From an uncultured Pseudoxanthomonas sp. (GTDB lineage Bacteria; Pseudomonadota; Gammaproteobacteria; Xanthomonadales; Xanthomonadaceae), in contig NZ_CAMPJD010000061.1 of assembly GCF_946886695.1 (NCBI RefSeq), positions 1 through 19,297 of the forward strand: DNA of 19,297 nt. The letters are read 5' to 3'. The position numbers were made by a program, and so were the translations under genes. Shown here piece after piece: positions 1-8,896 of the stretch. Numbering within the stretch: position 1 is the stretch's first letter; each line of letters starts with the position of its first letter. Under the pieces are notes generated by a model. The model did no database searches. It had not been told where the DNA came from and was given only the letters and a program-made list of their open reading frames with translations.

Positions 1-28
1 CGGCATATCCGGATTACCGAGATGCCCG

Positions 29-412
29 ATGACGCTGGAGATTGAGATCTATCCGCCGGTCAACGGCAACCAGTACGTGCTGCTCAGCGGCCGCCTGGAT
101 ACCGTCAGCCACGCACAGCTGGACGAACAGCTGGCGCCGATGCTGGCTGCACGCCCGCAGGCGCTGGTGCTGGACCTGGCCCACCTGGACTACATCAGCA
201 GCGCCGGCGTGCGCAGCATCCTGAAGGCCCGCAAGGCCCTGGCCCCGCATGAAGGCCGCCTGCTGGTGGTGCACCCGCAGGAACAGATCCGCAAGGTCAT
301 CGAGATCGTCCAGGCCGTGCCGATGGACGAGATCTTCGAATCCACCGCCGATGCCGACGCCTATCTCGACGCGCTGCAGCGACGCATTCTGGATGGTGAG
401 GAAGAAGGTTGA
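29..412 (+). CDS. STAS-domain protein (anti-anti-sigma factor type)
   Basis: A 127-residue protein that is essentially one STAS domain, the fold of SpoIIAA/RsbV anti-anti-sigma factors. Such proteins bind a serine kinase partner and switch state by phosphorylation of a serine. The segment LDYISSAGVRSIL (about residues 53-65) matches the family's phosphorylation loop, with Ser57 or Ser58 as the candidate acceptor. The N-terminal strand (VLLSGRLD) and the alpha/beta pattern also fit. There is no signal peptide or membrane segment, so it should be cytosolic. The ATG at 29 is the likely start, but only 28 bases of upstream sequence are present, so a cognate kinase or phosphatase lying upstream cannot be seen. 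The sequence alone does not tell whether it controls a sigma factor, a phosphatase cascade or another target. The gene ends before a REP pair and a terminator. Confidence 0.85.
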   Translation: MTLEIEIYPPVNGNQYVLLSGRLDTVSHAQLDEQLAPMLAARPQALVLDLAHLDYISSAGVRSILKARKALAPHEGRLLVVHPQEQIRKVIEIVQAVPMDEIFESTADADAYLDALQRRILDGEEEG

Positions 413-421
413 TCGTTTTTG

Positions 422-507
422 TGTAGGAGCGACGTGAGTCGCGACCGCATGCCTTCAGACACCTTGGACACCTGATTCATGCGGTCGCGACTCACGTCGC
501 TCCTACA
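422..507. repeat. REP inverted pair (REPIN-like), copy 1
   Basis: Two perfect 30-base inverted arms (422-451 and 478-507) flank a 26-base spacer. Each arm carries a GTAG head (423-426 in the left arm) followed by a small palindrome, GCGAC-GTGA-GTCGC (429-442), the layout of GTAG-headed REP elements mobilised by RAYT transposases in Stenotrophomonas and relatives. The outer 28 bases of the left arm recur identically at 18403-18430. As RNA the whole unit would form a long hairpin just after the STAS gene. Confidence 0.85.
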
Positions 508-521
508 TGGCTTCCACAGAA

Positions 522-545
522 AAAACGCCCCATGCGGGGCGTTTT
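522..545. terminator. Bidirectional rho-independent terminator
   Basis: AAAACGCCCC (522-531) and GGGGCGTTTT (536-545) form a ten-pair stem with the four-base loop ATGC. A T-rich tract follows on both strands. It lies 20 bases beyond the maeB stop codon on the minus strand and also ends plus-strand transcription coming from the STAS gene. Confidence 0.85.
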
Positions 546-565
546 CTTTTCCTCATGCCGGCCGA

Positions 566-2863
566 TCAACCCGGTCCGTTGCGCTCGGCTTCGCGCTGCT
601 GGCGGATCTGCGCGTCCACGGCGGCGATCGCGGTCATGTTGATGACGCGGCGCGGCGTGGCGCTGGTGGTCAGGATGTGCACTGGCTTGGAGATGCCCAT
701 CAGGATCGGGCCGATGGCCACGCCGTCGGTGACCACGCGCACCATGTTGTAGGTGATGTTGGCCGCGTCCAGGTTGGGCAGCACGAACAGGTTGGCGCGT
801 CCGGTCAGCGTGCTGCCCGGCATGATGCGGTTGCGCAGCACTTCATCCCACGCGGTGTCGCCCTGCATCTCGCCATCGACGTTGAGGTCCGGCTTGCGCT
901 TGAGCAGCAGTTCGCGCACATGCCGCATCTTCACCGCACTGGCGGTCTCGTGGCTGCCGAAGTTGGCGTGCGACAGCAGCGCGATGCGCGGCTCGATGCC
1001 GAACAGCTTAAGGCGGTACGCGGCCTGCAGCGTGGCCTCGGCGATCTGCTCGGCGGTCGGGTTGTCCTGCACGTGCGTGTCCAGGAAGAAGTACGCCCCC
1101 TGGTTGTTGATCACGCCGGTCATCGCCGAGGTCGACTGTACGCCCGGGTCCAGCGGGATCACGCTGCGCACGTAGCCGAGCTTCTTGTGGAAGCGGCCGA
1201 CGATGCCGCTGACCAGCGCATCGGCTTCACCGCGCGCCACCATCACCGCGGCGATCAGCGTGGGTCGCGAGCGCATCAGGTTCTTCGCCGCCGCCGGCGT
1301 CACGCCACGGCGCGAGGTCAGTGCGTGATAGTGCTGCCAGTAGTCATTGAAGCGGGGATCGTCGTTCTGGTTGGTCAGCTCGAAATCCACGCCCGCGCGC
1401 ATGCGCAGGCCCAGGCGTTCGATGCGCGCATCGATCACCTCGGGGCGGCCGATCAGGATCGGGAAGGCCAGGCCTTCGTCGATCACGGTCTGCACGGCGC
1501 GCAGCACGGTCTCTTCTTCGCCCTCGGCATAGACCACGCGCTTCTTGTCGGCGCGCGCGCGGTCATAGACCGGTTTCATCATCAGGCTGGTGCGGTAGAC
1601 GAACTGGCCCAGCTTCTCGCGGTAGGCCCACATGTCCGGGATCGGGCGCAGTGCCACGCCGGAATCCATCGCCGCCTGCGCCACGGCCGCGGCTACTTCC
1701 ACCAGCAGGCGCGGGTCGAACGGGCGCGGGATCAGGTATTCGGGGCCGAAGCAGGGCACGTCGTCGCCGTAGGCGCTGCCCAGGTCGGACGCCTCGCGCC
1801 GCGCCAGCTTGGCGATGGCGTGCACGCAGGCGACCTTCATGTCTTCGTTGATGACGGTCGCGCCGACGTCGAGCGCGCCGCGGAAGATGTACGGGAAGCA
1901 GAGCGCGTTGTTGACCTGGTTCGGGTAGTCGCTGCGGCCGGTGCCGATGATGACGTCCGGGCGCACGGCTTTGGCGTCGGCTGGCGAGATCTCGGGATTC
2001 GGATTGGCCAGCGCCAGGATGACCGGCTTGTCGGCCATCTTGGCGACCATCTCCGGCTTGAGAATGCCGCCGGCCGACAGGCCCAGGAAGATGTCCGCGC
2101 CGTCGACGATCTCGGCCAGCGTGCGCTTGTCGGTCGGACGCGCGTAACGCGCCTTGTCCGGGTCAAGGTTCGGGCGACCCGTGTAGATCACGCCGTCGCG
2201 GTCGAAGGCCAGGATGTTCTCCGGCTTCAGGCCCAGCGCCACCAGCATGTCCAGGCAGGCGATGCCGGCGGCGCCAGCGCCGCTGGTGGCCAGCTTCACG
2301 TCGCCGATCTTCTTGCCGATCACTTCCAGCGCGTTGACCACCGCTGCGCCGACGATGATCGCGGTGCCGTGCTGGTCGTCATGGAACACCGGGATGCTCA
2401 TCCGCTCGCGCAGCTTGCGCTCGACGATGAAGCACTCCGGTGCCTTGATGTCCTCCAGGTTGATGCCGCCGAAGGTCGGCTCCAGGCTGGCGATGATGTC
2501 GACCAGCTTGTCGGGGTCCTGCTCGTCGACCTCGATGTCGAACACGTCGATGCCGGCGAACTTCTGGAACAGCACGCCCTTGCCTTCCATCACCGGCTTG
2601 CCGGCCAGCGGGCCGATGTTGCCCAGGCCCAGCACGGCGGTGCCGTTGGTGACCACGGCCACCAGGTTGCCGCGCGCGGTGAGCTCGCTGGCGGTGTTGG
2701 GATCCTCGACGATGGCCTCGCAGGCGTAGGCCACGCCCGGCGAGTACGCCAGCGCCAGGTCGCGCTGGGTGAGCATCGGCTTGGTCGGCGCGACCTTGAT
2801 CTTGCCGGGCGGAGACAGGCGGTGGTATTCCAGCGCGGCCTGCTTGAAATCGTCGTTCGTCAT
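566..2863 (-). CDS. maeB: NADP-dependent malic enzyme, MaeB type with phosphotransacetylase-like C-terminal domain
   Basis: Converts malate to pyruvate and CO2 with reduction of NADP, a cytosolic anaplerotic and NADPH-yielding step. The 765-residue length is that of the hybrid MaeB class. The malic enzyme part spans about residues 1-420: SPGVA (41-45), [13 protein letters not shown] (73-85), the metal and substrate region FHDDQHGTA (160-168), the dinucleotide-binding GAGAAG (195-200) and ALANPNPE (284-291). From about residue 425 to 755 follows a domain related to phosphate acetyltransferase, which in characterised MaeB proteins is regulatory (acetyl-CoA response) rather than known to be catalytic. 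The gene reads in the same direction as the dctA, receptor and hydrolase genes and starts 115 bases beyond the hydrolase stop, so it may share their transcript or have its own promoter. Malic enzyme beside a dicarboxylate symporter is metabolically coherent. No clear Shine-Dalgarno sequence precedes the ATG. Confidence 0.95.
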   Translation of the reverse strand: MTNDDFKQAALEYHRLSPPGKIKVAPTKPMLTQRDLALAYSPGVAYACEAIVEDPNTASELTARGNLVAVVTNGTAVLGLGNIGPLAGKPVMEGKGVLFQKFAGIDVFDIEVDEQDPDKLVDIIASLEPTFGGINLEDIKAPECFIVERKLRERMSIPVFHDDQHGTAIIVGAAVVNALEVIGKKIGDVKLATSGAGAAGIACLDMLVALGLKPENILAFDRDGVIYTGRPNLDPDKARYARPTDKRTLAEIVDGADIFLGLSAGGILKPEMVAKMADKPVILALANPNPEISPADAKAVRPDVIIGTGRSDYPNQVNNALCFPYIFRGALDVGATVINEDMKVACVHAIAKLARREASDLGSAYGDDVPCFGPEYLIPRPFDPRLLVEVAAAVAQAAMDSGVALRPIPDMWAYREKLGQFVYRTSLMMKPVYDRARADKKRVVYAEGEEETVLRAVQTVIDEGLAFPILIGRPEVIDARIERLGLRMRAGVDFELTNQNDDPRFNDYWQHYHALTSRRGVTPAAAKNLMRSRPTLIAAVMVARGEADALVSGIVGRFHKKLGYVRSVIPLDPGVQSTSAMTGVINNQGAYFFLDTHVQDNPTAEQIAEATLQAAYRLKLFGIEPRIALLSHANFGSHETASAVKMRHVRELLLKRKPDLNVDGEMQGDTAWDEVLRNRIMPGSTLTGRANLFVLPNLDAANITYNMVRVVTDGVAIGPILMGISKPVHILTTSATPRRVINMTAIAAVDAQIRQQREAERNGPG

Positions 2864-2978
2864 TGCGGAAACGGTGCCTGTGGTGAAGGCGGGGGAGCGG
2901 CGATTCTACTCCTTCCCCGTGATGGCCGGACCCGGCCGATTGCGGCGCTGCGTCACGCGTGGCGCGTGCAGGCGCACC

Positions 2979-4277
2979 TCAGGGGGCGATGAAGCGGCAG
3001 CCGTCGCGCGTCTGCGACAGGCGGCCACAGGCCTCGCGGAATGCATCGCCCGAGGGTCGCACACTGCTGTCCAGCCAGTTCTCGAGCACCTGCAGCGCGG
3101 TCAGATACGTCGCATCCTGCAGGCGGCTGTGGTCGTGTTCGTCCGTGAGTGCCTGCAGGAGCAGATGGCCGCGGCCGGCCGCATTGACGGTGGCCGCGTA
3201 GGCAGCATCGGCTTCGTACGACACCGTGGGATCGTGACGCGCCTGCACGGTGACGGTGGGCAGCACGATCAGCCCGGACAGGTCGGCGTCGTAGGCCAGG
3301 GCGGCGACCGCGGCGGGGTCGGCGGTGAAGCGCTCGACGCCGGCATTCAATGCCATGTCGTCATGCGAGCCGCGGTAGACCGTCTTCGCGTTGTCGAACG
3401 GATTGCGCCCGCCCAGGCGTTTGTGCACCACGTCCTGGAAGTGGAACGTGCCCCAGGCCAGGTGGGAAAAGAGCTGTTTTTCGGCGACGCCGGTCACCGC
3501 GAGGATGTCGCGCAGCCTTGCCGACTGATCGGGCGAACGCTTCGCCTTGGCGAGATCGACGCCGGTACAGGCGTTGACGCGTGCGCGCAGATCGTCGCGG
3601 GTCATGCGCGCATCCGCAGGCAGCCCCTGCCATAGCGGATACTGCGCCTCGTCCGGTGCCGGATGGTTGCGGCAGTAGTACTGGTAGACCGCGCGCAGGT
3701 CGGCGCGGAAGCCGTAGCCACGCGTGCCGCCGAACAGCATGCCGTTGGTGGCCAGCACGCCGTCGTAGTTGGCATGTCCATCGATGTCGAGCGCATACAG
3801 CTCGGCTGCCTTCGCCGCCACGTTGCCGCCCCACGACTGTCCATGCAGCAGCGTGCGCTGCGGGCGGCCCCAGCGCGCCCAGAACGCTCGGCGGCTGACG
3901 TCCACGTCGGCCGCTGCCATGCGTACGCCATAGCCGCCGCGACGGTAGGTGCTGCCGATCCATGCATAACCGGCGCGCACCATCACCGCGAAGCGATCCA
4001 GGTCCTCGGCGGAATCCCCCGCTTCCGGTGCGCCGAGCCGCGGACCGCCGTGTGCATGCACGATCAACCTGCGGTTCCAGGTGCGCGGCATCGCCACCAT
4101 CAGCCAGGCCCCGTTCGCGTCCTGCGCCTCATGGCAGTCGACCTGCGGGCCGACCGACGCCGGGCACGTGACCGGCGCGAACGTCGCCTCTGAATCGGCG
4201 GCCGCCGCGCCGTCTGGCAGCGCAGTGGCCGCCAGCACGGCGAACGCGAAGGTGATCCAGTGACGGCTCATGCGCAT
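2979..4277 (-). CDS. Exported alpha/beta hydrolase (serine hydrolase), substrate unknown
   Basis: A 432-residue protein with a signal peptide (basic MRMSRHW, hydrophobic stretch to about residue 20, likely cleavage near AAA-DS at 26-27), so it probably acts in the periplasm or outside. The alpha/beta hydrolase core shows HAHGG (74-78, oxyanion region), the nucleophile elbow GQSWGG (146-151, Ser148), a candidate acid in RHDPT (Asp349) and a candidate base in DEHDHS (His381 or His383). Several cysteines (38, 48, 202, 237, 417, 427) could form disulfides, which fits an exported enzyme. I cannot assign it to esterase or peptidase from sequence. The start at 4277 is chosen because AGGAAG lies eight bases upstream and the signal peptide begins there; a longer frame from 4364 would run into the receptor gene and bury the signal peptide. 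The gap to the receptor stop is 13 bases, which implies co-transcription and joint function. Confidence 0.85.
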   Translation of the reverse strand: MRMSRHWITFAFAVLAATALPDGAAAADSEATFAPVTCPASVGPQVDCHEAQDANGAWLMVAMPRTWNRRLIVHAHGGPRLGAPEAGDSAEDLDRFAVMVRAGYAWIGSTYRRGGYGVRMAAADVDVSRRAFWARWGRPQRTLLHGQSWGGNVAAKAAELYALDIDGHANYDGVLATNGMLFGGTRGYGFRADLRAVYQYYCRNHPAPDEAQYPLWQGLPADARMTRDDLRARVNACTGVDLAKAKRSPDQSARLRDILAVTGVAEKQLFSHLAWGTFHFQDVVHKRLGGRNPFDNAKTVYRGSHDDMALNAGVERFTADPAAVAALAYDADLSGLIVLPTVTVQARHDPTVSYEADAAYAATVNAAGRGHLLLQALTDEHDHSRLQDATYLTALQVLENWLDSSVRPSGDAFREACGRLSQTRDGCRFIAP

Positions 4278-4285
4278 CGGAACGG

Positions 4286-4291
4286 CTTCCT
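4286..4291 (-). promoter_or_regulatory. Ribosome binding site deciding the hydrolase start
   Basis: AGGAAG on the minus strand, eight bases before the ATG at 4277. It sits at the very end of the receptor gene and touches its stop codon (4291-4293), so translation of the hydrolase is probably coupled to that of the receptor. Confidence 0.7.
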
Positions 4292-7200
4292 CAGAACGAC
4301 CGGCTGATGTTGACGTACCAGTACCGGCCCCACGGATTGTGCAGCGAACCGCGATAGCCGCCATCGGCCAGCGACGGGCCCTCGTCGGTCAGGTCGCGCA
4401 CGCCCAGGCGCACCGCGGTGCCGTCGACGAAGCGGTACTGGCCGTAGAGGTTGTGCGTCAACCTGTCCTCGACGACCCAGGGATCGCCGGAGATGCCGAG
4501 CAGCTGCGGCTGTTCGAATGAACTCATGTACTGCGCGGAGTAGCCCACGCGCCATGCGGACTTGTTCCACGTCAGCGAACCGGTCGCACGCCACTCCGGC
4601 CGGCCGTTCTGGCCGATCAGCTGGGTGGAGTCCGGCAACGGTGTCAGCGGATCGATCGTGCCCGCGGCGCGTGCTGCATAGAGCGCATTGACGATATCGC
4701 CCGGATCGCGGGTGAATTCCAGCAGGCGCGTCGCGTTGAGGTTGACCGAGAACGAGCCGAAGCGCGTGCGCCGCAGCGACCAGTCCACGCCGAAGTCCAG
4801 GCCACCCGCGGTCTGCGGCTGCAGGTTGATGAAGCGGTCGTTGATGGCGATCACGCGGCCTACCGGGTCGATGCCGGTACCGGCGAAGGCGTCGATGTCT
4901 TCCTGCGTGGGCGCCTCGCGCACGACCAGCGGATTGCTGCCGCCGCCCACGCGCGCCAGATAGTCCACCGTCAGCGCGGTCTGCGCGCCGAGCAGGCCGA
5001 CGATCTTTTCCTGCTTGATCTTCCAGCGGTCGACCGTGAAGGTGAAGGTGCCGAAGCGCTCGGGGATGAAGGCCGGCTGGAACACCACGCCGAACGAGGT
5101 GTTGGTGCTTTCCTCCGGTTCCAGGTCCGGGTTGCCGGCCACCAGCAGCGAGGCACCGGACGTGCTCTGGCCGCACTCGCTGAACGAGGCGATGCGGCCG
5201 GCGCGCAGGTCGGCCTCGCAACGGATATGGTCCACGCCGCTGGCCAGGCGCGCGTACTGGGTGGCGTTGGTCTGCTCCAGGTTCGGTGCACGGAAGCCTT
5301 CGGAGTACGAGCCGCGCAGGCGCAGGCCTTCCACCAGGTCCCAGGCCAGCGCGACCTTGGGCTTGGCGACGGAGCCGAAGTCGGAGTAGTGCTCGTAGCG
5401 ACCCGCCAACTGCATGTCCAGGCGATGCACCAGCGGAATGCCCATCTCCTCCGACACCAGCGGCACGGCGAACTCGACGTACGCGGAGCCGACATTGCGC
5501 GAACCACGCGTGTCGGGATTGGGACTGACCGCCGCGACGTTGCTGAGGTTGGTCTCGCCGGTGACCATGTCGGTGAAGGTGTTGGTGCCGTCGAGGTTGG
5601 CGTCGCGGTCGTCGCGTTGCGTTTCGCGGCGCGCTTCGGCACCGAAGGCGATGCCGACATTGCCGGCAGGCAGCGCGAACAGGTCGCCGCGGCTCATCTT
5701 GAAATCGGCCATGGTCAGCGTGGTGCGCGACTCGCGCACCAGGTCGAACACGATGCCGTCGATGGCCGCCTGCGAACTCGGCGAGCAATCGCCGTAGGTC
5801 GGCGTGGCCACGCAGCCGCCGCTGAACGGGTTGTAGGCATCCGGCGTGGACAGCGCCAACTGCTGCTGCAACAGGGTCATGTTGATGTTGGGCGAGCGGT
5901 CTTCGGCTTCGGCCTCGGAGTAGAGCAGCGCGGTCTCCCAGTTCCAGCCGTTCCAGTCGCCGCGCAGGCCGGCGAGGAAGCGCGCCTGGTAGTTCTCCAC
6001 GCGCACGCGCTGGAAGCCGGTGTCGACGTAGCGGTAGTTGCTCATCTGCACCGGCAGGCCGGCGGCGGGCACGTTGGTCAATCCCGGCAGGCGGTTCGGA
6101 TTCGGCGTGCCGTCGGGCAGCGTGGCCGCGCCGAACGGATTCCAGTAGTTGCTGGCCGGGATCCACAGGCTGTTGAGGTTGACCACCGGCGGCTGCAGGG
6201 CCTCGCTGACCGCGTGGTAGAAGCCGACTTCGCCGAAGGCCTCCACGCTGTCGCTGATCGCGTGGTGACCGGTGAGGAACAGGTTGATGCGCTCCACCGA
6301 CGGCCGCACCGTGGTGCCATGGCGCGTGTCGTAGCGCATCTCCCGATTGGTGGTGTTGAAGTTGTGGTTGCCGCTGGAAAGGCAGAGGTCGTTGCCGAGG
6401 CTGACGCCGCAGCCGAAGTCCGACGGCTGGATGCGGAAGGCGCCGGAACTGTTGGTCACCGCCGTCCCGTTGGAGCGGATCACCGCACGCGGGCCGACGC
6501 TCAGGCGCGCCCACGGCGTGTGCGAGGAGCGGCCGTCGAGCGAGGACAGGCCGGCGAAATCCGGATAGTCCGCGAACAATCCGCGCAGATCGTCTGTCTC
6601 GGTGAAGTCCTGGTCGGCCGCCATCAGTTCAGAGCGGTCGGTGTAGTTGAGGAACGCCGACACGTTGCCGCGGTCGTAGTTGTGGCCCGCGAACAGGTTG
6701 ACCTCGAATTCGTGCATGCCGGTGCCTTCGGCACTGCCGTAGCGCGTGCTGCCACTGACCCCGTCGAAGTCGGTCTGCAGCACGGTGTTCACCACACCAG
6801 CCACGGCATCGGCGCCGTAGATCGCGGCCGCACCGTCCAGCAGGATCTCCATGCGGTCCAGGCCCGACACCGGCAACGCATTCGAGTTGAAACTCTGCAC
6901 GGGGACGGTGCCCGTGTCCGACGTACCCTGGCTGGTCGGGTGCTGCACCAGCCGGCGGCCGTTGAGCAGCACCAGTGTGTTGCCGACGCCGAGCGAGCGG
7001 AGGTTGACCGAATTGACGTCGCCGCGCGCCGCGTTGCTGGTCTGCGGATTGTTGGACGAATCGAACAGCACGTCGCCCATCTGCGGGATGGTGCGCATAA
7101 GCTCGTCGCCGGAGATCGCACCGGCCGCATCGATCTGTTCCGCGCCCACCACCATCACCGGCAGCGCATCGGTGGTCGACGCGCCCTGGATGTGCGAGCC

Positions 7201-7368
7201 CACCACGACCACCGTGTCGAGGTTGGTCGCCTCTTCCGTGGACGCCGACTGCGGTACGGGGTCGGCCGGCGGCGTGGCGTCCTGCGCCGCAGCGGCGTGG
7301 ATCACCGCCAACAGGGCCAGGGTCAGGCTGCTCCGCAACGGGGCGGCGCGTCGGTTGAAGTTGTGCAT
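4291..7368 (-). CDS. TonB-dependent outer membrane receptor
   Basis: A 1025-residue TonB-dependent receptor that should import a substrate across the outer membrane using TonB energy. A signal peptide ends near Ala28 (HAAAA-QD). A TonB box-like DTVVVVG is at 51-57, followed by the plug domain (about 65-200) with the conserved stretches LRSLGVGNTLVLLNGRRL (123-140) and DRMEILLDGAAAIYGADAVA (171-190). The remainder is the 22-strand barrel, ending in the typical terminal aromatic (final residues ISRSF). Three cysteine pairs (in DFGCG...DLC, GGCV...GDC and RCEA...SECG) probably staple extracellular loops. There is no N-terminal secretin/STN domain, so it is a plain transporter rather than a sigma-signalling one. 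It lies 38 bases after dctA and 13 before the hydrolase. The family is too broad for a substrate call; the neighbours suggest an organic acid or a conjugate of one, but peptide or sugar substrates remain possible. Confidence 0.92.
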   Translation of the reverse strand: MHNFNRRAAPLRSSLTLALLAVIHAAAAQDATPPADPVPQSASTEEATNLDTVVVVGSHIQGASTTDALPVMVVGAEQIDAAGAISGDELMRTIPQMGDVLFDSSNNPQTSNAARGDVNSVNLRSLGVGNTLVLLNGRRLVQHPTSQGTSDTGTVPVQSFNSNALPVSGLDRMEILLDGAAAIYGADAVAGVVNTVLQTDFDGVSGSTRYGSAEGTGMHEFEVNLFAGHNYDRGNVSAFLNYTDRSELMAADQDFTETDDLRGLFADYPDFAGLSSLDGRSSHTPWARLSVGPRAVIRSNGTAVTNSSGAFRIQPSDFGCGVSLGNDLCLSSGNHNFNTTNREMRYDTRHGTTVRPSVERINLFLTGHHAISDSVEAFGEVGFYHAVSEALQPPVVNLNSLWIPASNYWNPFGAATLPDGTPNPNRLPGLTNVPAAGLPVQMSNYRYVDTGFQRVRVENYQARFLAGLRGDWNGWNWETALLYSEAEAEDRSPNINMTLLQQQLALSTPDAYNPFSGGCVATPTYGDCSPSSQAAIDGIVFDLVRESRTTLTMADFKMSRGDLFALPAGNVGIAFGAEARRETQRDDRDANLDGTNTFTDMVTGETNLSNVAAVSPNPDTRGSRNVGSAYVEFAVPLVSEEMGIPLVHRLDMQLAGRYEHYSDFGSVAKPKVALAWDLVEGLRLRGSYSEGFRAPNLEQTNATQYARLASGVDHIRCEADLRAGRIASFSECGQSTSGASLLVAGNPDLEPEESTNTSFGVVFQPAFIPERFGTFTFTVDRWKIKQEKIVGLLGAQTALTVDYLARVGGGSNPLVVREAPTQEDIDAFAGTGIDPVGRVIAINDRFINLQPQTAGGLDFGVDWSLRRTRFGSFSVNLNATRLLEFTRDPGDIVNALYAARAAGTIDPLTPLPDSTQLIGQNGRPEWRATGSLTWNKSAWRVGYSAQYMSSFEQPQLLGISGDPWVVEDRLTHNLYGQYRFVDGTAVRLGVRDLTDEGPSLADGGYRGSLHNPWGRYWYVNISRSF

Positions 7369-7375
7369 CGTTCAG

Positions 7376-7385
7376 TCCCTCCTCT
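7376..7385 (-). promoter_or_regulatory. Strong ribosome binding site of the receptor gene
   Basis: AGAGGAGGGA on the minus strand, with GGAGGG eight bases before the ATG at 7368. It is the best ribosome binding site in the dctA-receptor-hydrolase group and fixes the receptor start. Confidence 0.75.
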
Positions 7386-7406
7386 GAAGACGTGGTGTGG
7401 CCGGCG

Positions 7407-8762
7407 TCAGTCGGCCGTGAGTCGTGTCGGGTCGCCCGGGCCCGCGGCCGGATCGGGCGCGGCGGCAATCGGCGCGGACGGCCCGCCCAGCGCGCGCGCC
7501 AGCGCGTCGCGGTCGAGCGCGTTCTCCCAGCGCGCGACCACCAGCGTGGCCACCGCGTTGCCGGTGAAATTGGTCAGCGAGCGGCATTCGCTCATGAAGC
7601 GGTCGATCCCCAGGATCAGCGCCATGCCGGCGACCGGCACTTCGGGCACGACGGCGAGCGTGGCCGCCAGCGTGATGAAGCCGGCGCCGGTCACGCCCGC
7701 GGCGCCCTTTGAGCTCAGCATCGCCACCAGCAGCAGCATGATCTGGTGGCCCAGGCTCAGTTCGGTGTTGGTGGCCTGCGCGATGAACAGCGCGGCCAGC
7801 GTCATGTAGATGTTGGTGCCGTCGAGATTGAACGAGTAGCCCGTCGGCACGACCAGGCCGACCACGGACTTGGACGCGCCGGCGCGCTCCATCTTCTCCA
7901 TCAGCGATGGCAGCGCGGATTCGGACGACGAGGTGCCCAGCACCAGCAGCAGTTCGGCCTTGAGGTAGCGGATCAGGCGGAAGATCGAGAAACCGCACCA
8001 CCACGACACCAGGCCGAGGATGACGATCACGAACAGCAGCGAGGTCAGGTAGAACGAGCCGACCAGCCAGGCCAGGTTGACCAGCATGCCGATGCCGTAC
8101 TTGCCGATGGTGAAGGCGATGGCGCCGAATGCACCGATCGGCGCCGCACGCATCAGGATATGCACCAGTCGGAACACCGGCGCGGTCAGTGCCTCCAGCA
8201 GGTTCAACACCGGCCGGCCCTTCTCGCCCACCAGCGCCAGCGACAGGCCGAACAGCACCGCCACGAACAGCACCTGCAGGATGTTGTCGCCCACCAGCGG
8301 GCTGACCAGCGTCTTCGGGATGATGTCCATCAGGAAGCCGACCAGCGACAGCTCGTGCGACTTCTGCACGTAGTTCTGCACCGCGGACTGGTCCAGGTCG
8401 GCGGGATTGATGTTCATGCCGGCGCCGGGCTGCACCACGTGCGCCACGATCATGCCGATCACCAGCGCCAGCGTGGAGAAGAACAGGAAGTACGCCATCG
8501 CCTTGGCGAACACGCGGCCCACCGTACGCAGGTGGGTCATGCCGGCGATGCCGGTGACGATGGTCAGGAAGATCACAGGCGCGATGATCATCTTCACCAG
8601 CTTGATGAAGGCATCGCCCAGCGGCTTCATCGATTCGGCGAACGCGGGCTCGAAGTGCCCCAGCAGCGCGCCCAGCACGATGGCCACGATCACCTGGAAG
8701 TACAGCTGCCTGTACAGCGGCTGGCGCGGCGGCGGCGTGTAGGGCGTATCGGCCAGGTGCAT
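7407..8762 (-). CDS. dctA: C4-dicarboxylate:cation symporter DctA
   Basis: Inner membrane symporter of the dicarboxylate/amino acid:cation (DAACS) family, 451 residues, close to the usual DctA length. DctA imports succinate, fumarate and malate with protons or sodium. Diagnostic segments are [20 protein letters not shown] (45-64), VVQPGAGMN (109-117), the serine-rich re-entrant loop [10 protein letters not shown] (276-285), [17 protein letters not shown] (304-320) and [12 protein letters not shown] (387-398). The last two read as DctA rather than the glutamate branch GltP/GltT. The C-terminal tail after about 425 is Ala/Pro-rich and probably cytosolic. The ATG at 8762 has CGGAG seven bases upstream. 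It is the first gene of the minus-strand group and is divergent from a kinase whose sensor domain resembles DctB, which supports dicarboxylates as the substrate class. Aspartate or glutamate transport is the main alternative. Confidence 0.92.
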   Translation of the reverse strand: MHLADTPYTPPPRQPLYRQLYFQVIVAIVLGALLGHFEPAFAESMKPLGDAFIKLVKMIIAPVIFLTIVTGIAGMTHLRTVGRVFAKAMAYFLFFSTLALVIGMIVAHVVQPGAGMNINPADLDQSAVQNYVQKSHELSLVGFLMDIIPKTLVSPLVGDNILQVLFVAVLFGLSLALVGEKGRPVLNLLEALTAPVFRLVHILMRAAPIGAFGAIAFTIGKYGIGMLVNLAWLVGSFYLTSLLFVIVILGLVSWWCGFSIFRLIRYLKAELLLVLGTSSSESALPSLMEKMERAGASKSVVGLVVPTGYSFNLDGTNIYMTLAALFIAQATNTELSLGHQIMLLLVAMLSSKGAAGVTGAGFITLAATLAVVPEVPVAGMALILGIDRFMSECRSLTNFTGNAVATLVVARWENALDRDALARALGGPSAPIAAAPDPAAGPGDPTRLTAD

Positions 8763-8896
8763 GGGTCAACTCCGAACGGATGGCGACGCCACCCGGATCG
8801 GTGGCCGGCATGTTGTACCCCCGCATCGCCGCCGCACCGATAACCTATTGGTACTAGCCCACACTCCGGCGGCGGCGTCGCCCGTAGACTTGCCCC
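8763..8896. promoter_or_regulatory. Divergent dctA / sensor kinase promoter region with candidate operator
   Basis: This 134-base gap must hold both promoters. Within it, 8843-8852 reads ACC-TATT-GGT; on the minus strand the surrounding sequence is GTACCAATAGGTTA, an inverted half-site arrangement loosely like the heptamers bound by NarL-type regulators. It stands out as AT-richer than its flanks. On the minus strand TACAAC (8812-8817) could be a -10 element for dctA, which would place the dyad near -42. No sigma-54 GG/GC element of the kind used by classical DctB-DctD systems was seen. The operator is a guess from one site. Confidence 0.35.

Noticed and set aside
422..507. CRISPR array
   Set aside because: Only two repeat arms, in inverted orientation; the structure is a REP pair.
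479..2992. An 837-codon open frame on the plus strand opposite maeB
   Set aside because: It is antisense to a complete, motif-rich malic enzyme gene; its translation is rich in His, Arg, Val and Asp without any domain, as expected of a shadow frame in GC-rich DNA.
4278..4364. Upstream ATG at 4364 for the exported hydrolase
   Set aside because: It would overlap the receptor gene by 74 bases and bury the signal peptide, and the ATG at 4277 has a well-spaced AGGAAG.
5227..7809. An 860-codon open frame on the plus strand opposite the TonB receptor
   Set aside because: It is a shadow of the receptor and the end of dctA; no recognisable motif.
8763..8896. Sigma-54 promoter for dctA, as in classical DctB-DctD control
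   Set aside because: No GG-N10-GC element with the expected surrounding bases was found on the minus strand, and no DctD-type activator gene is in the window.
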